DNA of 21,167 nucleotides, taken from assembly GCA_050485745.1 (NCBI GenBank), contig JBJHBY010000030.1:1-21167 (forward strand), written 5' to 3'. Positions 14,250 through 21,167 of the stretch are shown here, piece after piece (the stretch's first letter is position 1; each line of letters starts with the position of its first letter). The notes under the pieces are model-generated. The model was not told where the DNA came from. It saw nothing but the letters and a program-made list of their open reading frames with translations, and did not search any database. Made by a program: the position numbers and the translations under genes. The DNA is from JBJHBY01 sp050485745. Its GTDB lineage: Bacteria > Pseudomonadota > Gammaproteobacteria > Pseudomonadales > CAMLJR01.

Positions 14250-15230
14250 TCAGGGCAGCAGGTGTTTGACCGCGTCGCGCTCTTCGATCAATTCGCGCTC
14301 CGTGGTTTTCATGCGCGCACTGCTGAAGGCGTTGATCTCCAGGCCCTGGACGATCTCCCACTGGCCGTTGTGGCAGCGGCAGGGGAAGGAGTAGATCAGC
14401 CCCTTCTCGATGCCATAGCTGCCGTCGCTGTACACACCCATGCTGACCCAGTTGTCACCGCCGGTGCCCAGGGCCCAGCTGCGCATGTGGTCGATGGCCG
14501 CGGAAGCGGCAGATGCCGCAGAGGAGGCACCACGCGCCTGGATGATGGCGGCACCGCGCTGCTGCACGGTGGGGATGAAGTGATCCTCATACCAGGACTG
14601 CTCGATCAGTTCCATGGCGTTGCGACCGTCGACGCTGGCGTGGTGCACATCCGGGTACTGGGTGGAGCTGTGATTGCCCCAGATGGTGAGGCGGCTGACG
14701 CGAGTGATCGGTACTTCGGCCTTCTGCGCCAATTGGGTCAGGGCGCGATTGTGGTCGAGGCGTGTCATCGCGGTGAAGTTGCGCGGGTCGATATCCGGCG
14801 CGTTGCGCTGGGCGATCAGCGCATTGGTGTTGGCCGGGTTGCCGACGACCAGTACCTTGATATTGCGGCTGGCGACATCGTTGATGGCCTTGCCCTGCAC
14901 CGAGAAGATGGCCGCGTTGGCTTCGAGCAGGTCCTTGCGCTCCATGCCCGGACCGCGGGGGCGGGCGCCGACCAGCAGGGCGTAGTCGGTATCCTTGAAG
15001 GCGACCTTGGGATCATCCGTGCAGATCACGTCCGCGAGCAGCGGGAAGGCACAGTCGTCCAGTTCCATGCGCACGCCCTGCAGGGCGTCCATGGCGGGGG
15101 TGATATCGAGCAATTGCAGGATCACCGGCTGGTCGTTGCCGAGCATGGCGCCGGAGGCGATGCGGAACAGCAGGGCGTAGCCGATCTGGCCGGCGGCACC
15201 GGTAACGGTAACGCGAACGGGTTGTTTCAT
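14250..15230 (-). CDS. mdh: Malate dehydrogenase (NAD-dependent)
   Basis: A 326-residue malate dehydrogenase that interconverts malate and oxaloacetate in the TCA cycle. The NAD-binding loop is VTGAAGQIGYAL at 9-20, followed by LLDITPAMDALQGVRMELDD (nucleotide-specifying acidic residue and helix). GARPRGPGMERKDLL supplies the substrate-loop arginines, VVGNPANTNA the conserved asparagine and TIWGNHSSTQYPD the catalytic histidine. The type and length match the cytosolic-like MDH of many beta- and gammaproteobacteria. ATG 15230 is preceded by AGGAA; longer in-frame starts add unrelated residues. The gene stands alone, ends in a strong terminator and is divergent from ttcA. Confidence 0.97.
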   Translation of the reverse strand: MKQPVRVTVTGAAGQIGYALLFRIASGAMLGNDQPVILQLLDITPAMDALQGVRMELDDCAFPLLADVICTDDPKVAFKDTDYALLVGARPRGPGMERKDLLEANAAIFSVQGKAINDVASRNIKVLVVGNPANTNALIAQRNAPDIDPRNFTAMTRLDHNRALTQLAQKAEVPITRVSRLTIWGNHSSTQYPDVHHASVDGRNAMELIEQSWYEDHFIPTVQQRGAAIIQARGASSAASAASAAIDHMRSWALGTGGDNWVSMGVYSDGSYGIEKGLIYSFPCRCHNGQWEIVQGLEINAFSSARMKTTERELIEERDAVKHLLP

Positions 15231-15362
15231 TGACTCGGGTTCCTGTTGGCGGTCGGTGATTGAGGGTTCGGCGGCGCGGGCTGTGGTGGCACGCACGGGC
15301 GGCCATTTTAGTCAGGCGGCGGCTGAAAAGCCACCTTGGCCCCTGGTGCCCTGTCGGGTGCG

Positions 15363-15400
15363 TTGCAAAGCCGTTAAAATAACCCGTTTATAGTTAATCT
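15363..15400. promoter_or_regulatory. A/T-rich promoter region shared by mdh and ttcA
   Basis: Between the divergent starts an A/T-rich island carries TTGCAA (15363-15368), TAAAAT (15375-15380) and TATAGT (15389-15394). No pair has ideal spacing (TTGCAA to TATAGT is 20 bases), so it is only the most probable promoter zone. Nothing else is evident in 15231-15420. Confidence 0.3.
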
Positions 15401-15420
15401 CCGGCCGCACAGGTATCGCC

Positions 15421-16371
15421 GTGACCCAGCCCCTGTTGTTCGATCCGATATCCGCCCTGCCAGTGCCTGACCCGGCCCCGGCATCTGCCGCCGAATCCGC
15501 TGGAGTGCCCGCCGGGGCATCCCCGGAAACCGCCGGGGATCGCGCCAAAAAGGACCGGACCCGTTTCAACAAGCTGCAGAAGCGCTTGCGCCGCCAGGTG
15601 GGGCAGGCGATCGAGGATTACCGCATGATCGAGGCGGGGGACCGGGTCATGGTCTGCCTGTCCGGGGGCAAGGACAGCTACGGCATGCTGGATATCCTGC
15701 TCAACCTGCAGCACAGCGCACCGGTGCCGTTTGAGCTGGTCGCGGTGAACATGGACCAGAAGCAGCCAGGCTTTCCGGAGGATGTGCTGCCCCGCTATCT
15801 GGAAGGGCTGGGCATTGAGTACTACGTGGTCGAGAAGGACACCTACAGCATCGTCAAGTCCCTGGTGCCCGAGGGCAAGACCACCTGTGGTCTGTGTTCG
15901 CGCCTGCGCCGCGGCACCCTCTACGGCTTTGCCGAGCAGATTGGCGCCACCCGGATCGCCCTGGGCCACCACCGCGACGACATTATTGAAACCCTGTTCC
16001 TGAACATGTTCTATGGGGGTAAACTCAAGGCCATGCCGCCGAAACTGCTCAGTGATGACGGCCGCAACATGGTGATTCGTCCCCTGGCTTACTGTGCGGA
16101 AAAGGACCTGGCGCGCTATGCCGAGTACCGGGGTTTCCCGATCATCCCCTGCAACCTGTGCGGTTCCCAGGAAAATCTTCAGCGTCAGGTGATCAAGCAG
16201 ATGCTGCAGGACTGGGAGCGCAGCCATCCCGGGCGCATCGAGACCATCTTTTCGGCCATCCGCAACGTGGCTCCATCGCAACTGGCGGATACCGCGCTGT
16301 TCGATTTCGCCACCCTGCAGTTGCAGCGGGAGGCCGCTTCCGGGCGCATCCCTGCGTTCGAGCTGTCCTGA
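15421..16371 (+). CDS. ttcA: tRNA 2-thiocytidine(32) synthetase TtcA
   Basis: A 316-residue ATP-dependent tRNA thiolase that makes 2-thiocytidine at position 32 of some tRNAs. The PP-loop motif SGGKDS is at 81-86, and the first [4Fe-4S] cysteine pair is C156 and C159 in CGLCSRLRRG. GHHRDD (about 182-187) and the second CxxC in IPCNLCGSQ (C244, C247) follow. Together these identify TtcA rather than other PP-loop enzymes. Start GTG 15421 gives an N-terminal Ala/Pro-rich extension of about 40 residues before the conserved RFNKLQKRLRRQVGQAIEDY; a later start is not obvious, though the extension is unusual. It is followed by a 364-bp space before fliE. Confidence 0.96.
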   Translation: MTQPLLFDPISALPVPDPAPASAAESAGVPAGASPETAGDRAKKDRTRFNKLQKRLRRQVGQAIEDYRMIEAGDRVMVCLSGGKDSYGMLDILLNLQHSAPVPFELVAVNMDQKQPGFPEDVLPRYLEGLGIEYYVVEKDTYSIVKSLVPEGKTTCGLCSRLRRGTLYGFAEQIGATRIALGHHRDDIIETLFLNMFYGGKLKAMPPKLLSDDGRNMVIRPLAYCAEKDLARYAEYRGFPIIPCNLCGSQENLQRQVIKQMLQDWERSHPGRIETIFSAIRNVAPSQLADTALFDFATLQLQREAASGRIPAFELS

Positions 16372-16455
16372 GGCCTGCCGGGCGCACGGCATGGCGCGTC
16401 GACAGGTCTCGCCAGGCGCTGCAGGCATCTCGAAAGTACTGTCAGATATGTTTTC

Positions 16456-16468
16456 AATACACTGTATT
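16456..16468. promoter_or_regulatory. Palindrome AATACACTGTATT in an A/T-rich island
   Basis: AATACA and TGTATT are perfect inverted repeats around one base, inside an A/T-rich stretch (about 16440-16500) that contrasts with its surroundings. It lies about 108 bp upstream of the -24 element of the fliE promoter, the normal distance for an enhancer-binding protein such as FleQ or FleR. Binding is only inferred. Confidence 0.35.
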
Positions 16469-16567
16469 TTATTGGGTTTTTTGGCCTTTTTATTGTTGGC
16501 GCCCGAGCTTCCTGGAGCAAACTGCTCAAGCGATGCGTGACGCCGGGCCAGGGGACCCCGGAACACC

Positions 16568-16584
16568 TTGGCCCGGTTCATGCA
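16568..16584 (+). promoter_or_regulatory. Sigma-54 (RpoN) promoter of the fliE operon
   Basis: TTGGCCCGGTTCATGCA matches the consensus TTGGCACGRNNNTTGCW at 15 of 17 positions. GG (16570-16571) and GC (16582-16583) are separated by exactly 10 bases. Transcription would begin near 16595 and leave a leader of about 140 bases before fliE. Sigma-54 control of fliE operons is established in Pseudomonas and Vibrio. Confidence 0.8.
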
Positions 16585-16735
16585 AAGCGGTTCCCGCAGA
16601 GGGTCGGACATCGGCTGCTGCGTCAATCCCTTGGCGCCCGCCGTGTGTCCGGCTGCAGTGGTGGGACATTCTCCGGAACCACGGGGAATGTTGCTACCGA
16701 AAGGTGTCAGTCCTTTGACAGTCGCGGGGGCGAAG

Positions 16736-17110
16736 ATGACGATCAGTACCGATCGCGCGGATATCCAGAGCCTGTTGGCCCAGATGCGGGAACTGCGTGC
16801 CCAGACCCAGCCGCAGTTGCAGGCGCCTGTATCGCCAGCAGCCGATATGGCTGCCAATGGGGGCTTGCGCGCGAATGCTCCCGAGGCACCGGGATTCCAG
16901 GAAATGCTGGTGCGTGCGGTGGATTCGGTCAACCAGACCCAGCAACAGGCGCGGCAGATGGCCAACGCCTTTGAGATGGGGGACCCGGGGGTGAGCCTCG
17001 CCCAGGTCATGGTGGCCTCTGAGAAGGCCAGCGTGTCCTTTCAGGCCCTGTCCCAGGTCAGGAACCGCCTGGTGGAAGCCTACCAGGACATCATGAACAT
17101 GCCGATCTGA
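16736..17110 (+). CDS. fliE: Flagellar hook-basal body protein FliE
   Basis: A 124-residue FliE, the small rod protein that connects the MS ring to the proximal rod. The conserved C-terminal half is clear: FQEMLVRAVDSVNQTQQQAR (about 58-77), AFEMGDPGVSLAQVMVASEKASVSFQ and QVRNRLVEAYQDIMNMPI at the end. The N-terminal half is more variable, as in the family. ATG 16736 gives the normal length and follows GGGGGCG; in-frame starts upstream, including a TTG inside the sigma-54 promoter, are rejected. It is first in the operon; fliF follows after 36 bases. Confidence 0.95.
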   Translation: MTISTDRADIQSLLAQMRELRAQTQPQLQAPVSPAADMAANGGLRANAPEAPGFQEMLVRAVDSVNQTQQQARQMANAFEMGDPGVSLAQVMVASEKASVSFQALSQVRNRLVEAYQDIMNMPI

Positions 17111-17146
17111 CAGGCGTGATGACCGCTGTAGCCAGGAGACGTCAGC

Positions 17147-18871
17147 ATGGCCCAGGTTCCCGCTGAAACCAGGCAGTCGCGCCCCGCCCGGGAGGGCGAG
17201 AGCCGCATCATGCCCCAGAGCGATCTGCTCGAGGGGCTCGGTAACCTCAATCTGCTGCGCCAGCTTGGCCTGCTGCTGGGGCTGGCCGCCAGTGTGGCCA
17301 TCGGCTTCGCCGTGGTGCTGTGGGCCCAGGGTGACGACTATCGTCCTCTCTACGCCAGCCTCGATCGTCTCGATTCCTCGGAAGTGCTGCAGATTCTCGA
17401 CAGTCAGCGCATCCGCTACCGCATCGATACCCACAGCGGCGCACTGATGGTGCCCTCCGACCAGATTCACGAGGCACGCCTGAAGCTGGCCGAGGCCGGC
17501 GTTCACGGCGAGCGCACGGTGGGGTTTGAACTGCTCGATCGTGATCAGCCCCTGGGGACCAGCCAGTTCATGGAGGACGCGCGTTACCGGCGCAGTCTGG
17601 AGGGGGAGCTGGCGCGCACCATCGCCAGCATCCACAGCGTACGCAGCGCCCGTGTGCACCTGGCGATGCCGCGTCAATCAGTCTTCCTGCGCGATGCACG
17701 CAAGCCCTCCGCGTCGGTGTTCCTGGAGCTGTTTGCTGGCCGGCGCATCGAACCGGAGCAGGTTCGCGCTATTACCAACCTCGTCGCCACCAGCATTCCG
17801 GAGCTGACCGCGGAAAACGTCACCGTGGTCGACCAGCGCGGTAACCTGCTGTCACGCCTGGCCCAGGAGGACCCGGGGCTGGCCGCGGCAAATCGGGAAA
17901 TTGAATACACCCAGCGCCTTGAGGAGCGTCTGGCGCGGCGTGTCCACGGTATTCTCGAGCCCGTGCTGGGCCCGGGGCGCTTCCGTGCGGAGGTGGCCGC
18001 CGATGTCGACTTCACTGCGGTGGAACAGGCCGACGAGTTCTACAATGCCGACCTGCCCGCCGTGCGCAGCGAGAGCCGGGTCGAGGAATCCCGCACGGGT
18101 GACGCGCCTGTCGCCGGGATTCCCGGCGCCCTGACCAATCAGCCACCCGGAGCCGGTGCGGCACCGGAGCAGGCAATGGCCGGCCCCGGAGTGATTCCGG
18201 CACAACCACCCGAACGCAGTCGCAGCCAGAGTGTGCGCAACTACGAACTGGATCGCACCGTCAGTTATACCCGGCACCAGGTCGGTCGCCTGCGCCGCCT
18301 GTCCGTGGCGGTGGTGGTGGACGATCCCGCGCTGGGCAATGGTGCGGTCAATGGCGAGGCGGCTGCCTGGGGTGATGCCGAGCTGGAGCGCATCGCCATA
18401 CTGGTGCGTAATGCGGTCGGTTTCGACGCTGCGCGTGGTGATGTGGTCAACGTCATCCACTCGCCCTTTGCCCTGAGCGGCGAGTTGGTGGAGGGGATCG
18501 AGGGCCCGCCCTGGTGGCAGGAGCCGTGGCTGGCCGGAGTAGGCCGGCAATTGCTGGCGGCGCTGTTTATCCTGGTGCTGGTGTTCGGGGTGCTGCGCCC
18601 GGTGATGAAGAATCTCACCCAGTCAGCGCGCGACGGCGGTGGCGACATGGGTATGCCCCTTGGTGGCGGTGGCGAAGCGATGGCGACAGCCACGGGGGGC
18701 GGCGGTCGTCTTGGCGAGGACAACGTGACCCTGAGTGGCGGTGACAGTATGCTGTTGCCAGGCCCGAGCGATGGCTATGAGCAGCAGATCAATGCCATCA
18801 AGGGCCTCATTGCCGATGACCCGGGGCGCGTCGCCCAGGTGGTGAAGAAGTGGGTAGCCAGCGGTGACTGA
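17147..18871 (+). CDS. fliF: Flagellar MS-ring protein FliF
   Basis: A 574-residue FliF, which forms the MS ring in the inner membrane on which the rotor and export gate are built. The first transmembrane helix is at about 38-60, followed by the periplasmic ring domains (DYRPLYASLDRLDSSEVLQI; LGTSQFMEDARYRRSLEGEL; VRSARVHLAMPRQSVFLRD). A proline-, glycine- and alanine-rich linker lies near 320-360, and the second helix at about 461-485. The cytoplasmic tail ends in YEQQINAIKGLIADDPGRVAQVVKKWV, the FliG-binding segment. Start ATG 17147 follows CCAGGAGA. The last eight bases overlap fliG. Confidence 0.97.
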   Translation: MAQVPAETRQSRPAREGESRIMPQSDLLEGLGNLNLLRQLGLLLGLAASVAIGFAVVLWAQGDDYRPLYASLDRLDSSEVLQILDSQRIRYRIDTHSGALMVPSDQIHEARLKLAEAGVHGERTVGFELLDRDQPLGTSQFMEDARYRRSLEGELARTIASIHSVRSARVHLAMPRQSVFLRDARKPSASVFLELFAGRRIEPEQVRAITNLVATSIPELTAENVTVVDQRGNLLSRLAQEDPGLAAANREIEYTQRLEERLARRVHGILEPVLGPGRFRAEVAADVDFTAVEQADEFYNADLPAVRSESRVEESRTGDAPVAGIPGALTNQPPGAGAAPEQAMAGPGVIPAQPPERSRSQSVRNYELDRTVSYTRHQVGRLRRLSVAVVVDDPALGNGAVNGEAAAWGDAELERIAILVRNAVGFDAARGDVVNVIHSPFALSGELVEGIEGPPWWQEPWLAGVGRQLLAALFILVLVFGVLRPVMKNLTQSARDGGGDMGMPLGGGGEAMATATGGGGRLGEDNVTLSGGDSMLLPGPSDGYEQQINAIKGLIADDPGRVAQVVKKWVASGD

Positions 18872-19895
18872 CGAGCAGAAACAGCAGGCGGTACGCAACC
18901 GCCCGCGCATGAGCCGCCTCGACCAGGCGGCGATCTTGCTGATGTCCCTTGGCGAGAAGGACGCGGCTGCCGTGCTGCGTCATCTGGGTCCGAAGGAGGT
19001 ACAGCGCCTGGGCTCGGCCATGACGCGGCTGGAGAACGTCGCGCGCGACCAGGTCGAGGAGGTGATCCAGAATTTCCTGAGTGATGTCGGCAGCCTGACC
19101 GGCCTGGGGGTCGGCGCCGACAACTATATCCGCAAGATGCTGGTGGAGGCCCTGGGCGAGGACAAGGCGAGTTCGCTGGTTGACCGTATCATGCTGGGTG
19201 GCAATACCACGGGCCTGGATACCCTGAAGTGGATGGATCCGCGCTCGGTGTCGGACATCATCCGCCACGAGCATCCGCAGATCCAGTCGATTGTGGTGGC
19301 CTACCTCGATTCCGATCAGGCGGCTGAGGTTCTGGCGAACCTCAGTGAAAAGCAGCGCCTGGATATCGTCATGCGCGTTGCCTCCCTGGATTCGGTGCAG
19401 CCATCGGCCCTGCAGGAACTCAACAACATTCTCGAAAAACAGTTTTCCGGCAGCACTGGTTCGCAGACCAAAATGATGGGCGGACACAAGGTTGCGGCGG
19501 AAATCATGAACCATCTCGATACGGCCATCGAGAGCGATCTGATGCAATCGATCAAGGAGATCGACGAGGATCTGGGCACCAAGATCCAGGATCTGATGTT
19601 CGTCTTCGAGGATATCAAGAATATCGACGATCGCGGTGTACAGTCGCTGCTGCGCGAAGTGTCCTCCGAGGTGCTGATTCTCGCGCTCAAGGGTGCCGAC
19701 GACGAATTGCAGGAGAAGATCTTCAAGAACATGTCCAAACGCGCTGCAGAATTGCTGCGCGACGACCTCGAGGCCAAGGGGCCTGTGCGTGTCAGCGAGG
19801 TGGAGGGAGCGCAGCGCGAAATCCTCACCATCGCCCGACGCATGGCCGACTCCGGCGAGATCACTCTCGGCGGCAGCGGCGAGGAGATGATCTAG
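18864..19895 (+). CDS. fliG: Flagellar motor switch protein FliG
   Basis: A 343-residue rotor protein that couples stator force to rotation. The N-terminal domain (RLDQAAILLMSLGEKDAAAVL, about 17-37) binds the FliF tail, E136-HPQ-Q139 is the conserved middle-domain EHPQ motif for FliM, and the C-terminal torque helix carries FVFEDIKNIDDRGVQSLLRE with its charged residues intact. The protein ends GEEMI, close to the usual FliG end. GTG 18864 lies inside the end of fliF with GTGACTGA shared, so translation is coupled. Confidence 0.97.
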   Translation: MTDEQKQQAVRNRPRMSRLDQAAILLMSLGEKDAAAVLRHLGPKEVQRLGSAMTRLENVARDQVEEVIQNFLSDVGSLTGLGVGADNYIRKMLVEALGEDKASSLVDRIMLGGNTTGLDTLKWMDPRSVSDIIRHEHPQIQSIVVAYLDSDQAAEVLANLSEKQRLDIVMRVASLDSVQPSALQELNNILEKQFSGSTGSQTKMMGGHKVAAEIMNHLDTAIESDLMQSIKEIDEDLGTKIQDLMFVFEDIKNIDDRGVQSLLREVSSEVLILALKGADDELQEKIFKNMSKRAAELLRDDLEAKGPVRVSEVEGAQREILTIARRMADSGEITLGGSGEEMI

Positions 19896-19956
19896 TGTCC
19901 ATCGACGGGGCGGCCTGCCCGCCGCCGGTGACACGCTATTCCGGGGCGCGTGGGCC

Positions 19957-20688
19957 ATGAGCGAAGCCGAGAAGGCCAATCGCATACCCGCGGCGGATTG
20001 CGCCAGCTTCGACAGCTGGCGTCTGCCTGAGGTTGCCGCCGGGCACATCGTGCCTGCGGCCAGCGAGGCGGTGCGTCGTGAGCGCGCTCGAGAAGCTGAA
20101 CTGGTTCACCGTTCCCTGACAGCCCGCGAACTCGAGTCGATTACCCGGCAGGCCCGGGACGAGGGCTATGCCGACGGGCACGCCGCCGGTACGGCCCGGG
20201 GTCATGAGGAAGGCTATGCCGTCGGTCTCGAGGAGGGGCGAGCCGCCGGTCGCGCCCAGATCGAACGCGAGACGGCCCGGCTCAAGGGCTTGCAGAAAAG
20301 CCTTCTCGCGCCCATTGAGGCACAGCGCGAGGCCCTGGATGGGGCGTTGCATGCCCTGGCGGTCGCACTGGCCAGCGCCATCATCGAGCGGGAACCGGGC
20401 ACGCACCCGGATGTGCTGGGCAGCCTGGTGCGGCGAGCCATTGCGGCACTGCCCCAGGGGGCCGACAATATCCAGGTCCACTTGCATCCCGACGACCTGG
20501 CGCTACTCCAGGCCGAGGGCCTGAGCGAGCCCGCCTGGCAGCTCCTGCCCGACCCGGCGATGACTCCCGGTGGCTGCCGCGTCAGCACCCGGCACAGCCT
20601 GGTCGACTACACCCGCGAGACACGTCTGCGGCAGCTGCTGGAATCGCTGCAGTCCAGCCTGCCGGAGGAGACCGGCGGCCGTGACTGA
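19957..20688 (+). CDS. fliH: Flagellar export apparatus regulator FliH
   Basis: A 243-residue FliH, which binds and restrains the export ATPase FliI and links it to the export gate. A ladder of eight glycines at every fourth position (G70 to G98) forms the GxxxG helix typical of FliH. The C-terminal domain (about 115-235) contains the conserved VALASAIIEREPGTHPDVLG and LLPDPAMTPGGCRV segments. ATG 19957 is 61 bases beyond fliG; the ribosome-binding site is weak. The last eight bases overlap fliI. Confidence 0.94.
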   Translation: MSEAEKANRIPAADCASFDSWRLPEVAAGHIVPAASEAVRRERAREAELVHRSLTARELESITRQARDEGYADGHAAGTARGHEEGYAVGLEEGRAAGRAQIERETARLKGLQKSLLAPIEAQREALDGALHALAVALASAIIEREPGTHPDVLGSLVRRAIAALPQGADNIQVHLHPDDLALLQAEGLSEPAWQLLPDPAMTPGGCRVSTRHSLVDYTRETRLRQLLESLQSSLPEETGGRD

Positions 20689-21167
20689 GAGCGACCCGGG
20701 GAAGAGGCTGCTGGCCGCGCTGAGCGCCAGTACCCGGGCGGTGGACGCGATGCGCCCGCAGCCCGAGGTCAGCGGCCAGCTGGTGCGTGTGGTCGGCTTG
20801 ACCCTGGAGGCGGTTGGTCTGCGCGCTGCCGTGGGCAGTCGCTGTCTGGTGCAGGGCAGGGCGGAGCGGGTGCTGGAGGCGGAGGTGGTCGGGTTTGCCG
20901 GCGAGCGCCTGTTCCTGATGCCGGTAGAGAAGGCCGAGGGGCTGGAACCCGGGGCCCGGGTATGGGTGTCCCGGGATGCGACCAGCGTTCCGGTCGGCCC
21001 CGGCTTGCTGGGCCGTGTGATCAGCGGCTCCGGGCAACCCCTGGATGGTCGGGGCCCGCTGGAGGGCAGTTCCCGCCAGGGTCTCGATACGCCATTGATC
21101 AACCCCTTGCAGCGCAAGCCGATCAGCGACGTGCTGGACGTTGGCATCCGTGCGATCAATTCGGTAC
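20681..21167 (+). CDS. fliI: Flagellum-specific export ATPase FliI, N-terminal part
   Basis: The frame opens at GTG 20681 and stays open to the right edge, giving 162 residues. GQLVRVVGLTLEAVGLRAAVG is the N-terminal beta-barrel, VPVGPGLLGRVISGSGQPLD is the diagnostic start of the F1-type ATPase core, and RKPISDVLDVGIRAINSV leads to the P-loop, which lies beyond the edge. FliI hydrolyses ATP to drive release of export substrates. The start lies within the end of fliH as GTGACTGA, the same octamer as at fliF/fliG. Confidence 0.95.
   Translation, partial: MTESDPGKRLLAALSASTRAVDAMRPQPEVSGQLVRVVGLTLEAVGLRAAVGSRCLVQGRAERVLEAEVVGFAGERLFLMPVEKAEGLEPGARVWVSRDATSVPVGPGLLGRVISGSGQPLDGRGPLEGSSRQGLDTPLINPLQRKPISDVLDVGIRAINSV

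Noticed and set aside
14232..15233. 333-codon open frame on the plus strand opposite mdh
   Set aside because: The mdh reading has complete motifs, a start signal and a terminator; the opposite frame begins inside the terminator region and has no motifs.
15394..17010. 538-codon open frame on the minus strand across ttcA and fliE
   Set aside because: It spans two clear genes and their promoter in the wrong strand and has no recognisable domain.
18807..20048. 413-codon open frame on the minus strand opposite fliG
   Set aside because: Antisense of a highly conserved flagellar gene; no domain is visible.

Overview
The window reads as high-GC (about 60-65%) chromosomal DNA of a gammaproteobacterium, probably a marine or environmental relative of the Pseudomonadales/Oceanospirillales. 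This rests on a sigma-54-type promoter before a fliEFGHI flagellar operon, an MDH of the 326-residue NAD-dependent type, TtcA, YefM-YoeB and frequent GTG starts. The organism is an inference from gene content and style; no taxonomic marker is present.

Layout. 1-395 (minus): start of a thiolase/lipid-transfer protein cut by the left edge, behind a 25-bp palindrome. 630-3546 (plus): a DUF805 membrane protein, a REP-like double hairpin, an exported amidohydrolase and an LLM-class flavin oxidoreductase. 3588-5903 (plus): a short run of accessory genes, namely a UPF0114/YqhA membrane protein interrupted by a 10-N assembly gap, a P-loop kinase-like protein, a three-helix membrane protein, an unknown 115-residue protein and an SRPBCC protein. 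The gap can be closed from the sequence: both contig ends share GTCCAGG, and merging them restores one open frame. 5992-8201 (plus): HxlR regulator, AzoR-like flavoprotein, DUF4287 protein and PaiB-type FMN-binding protein, with a repeated operator-like motif between hxlR and azoR. 8194-13110: a TetR regulator (minus) divergent from a two-gene RND efflux system (plus), separated by two copies of an 18-bp inverted repeat. 13263-13827 (minus): a complete yefM-yoeB toxin-antitoxin operon with a strong promoter and TGTACA operator boxes. 13923-14189: a 267-bp MITE-like element with 32-bp terminal inverted repeats and two large hairpins. 14194-15230 (minus): mdh with its terminator. 15421-16371 (plus): ttcA. 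16568-21167 (plus): sigma-54 promoter and fliE-fliF-fliG-fliH-fliI, the last cut by the right edge.

How the parts work together. The flagellar genes encode the MS-ring/rod junction (FliE, FliF), the rotor switch (FliG) and the export ATPase with its regulator (FliI, FliH); fliF/fliG and fliH/fliI overlap by the same eight bases. The TetR-RND unit is a typical locally repressed efflux pump lacking its own outer-membrane channel. HxlR-AzoR looks like a local redox or electrophile response pair. I found no CRISPR array, tRNA, rRNA, prophage or complete autonomous transposon. The most unusual items are the structured MITE, the self-healing assembly gap and several well-formed but uncharacterised operators; I do not see convincing evidence of a wholly new multi-gene system.
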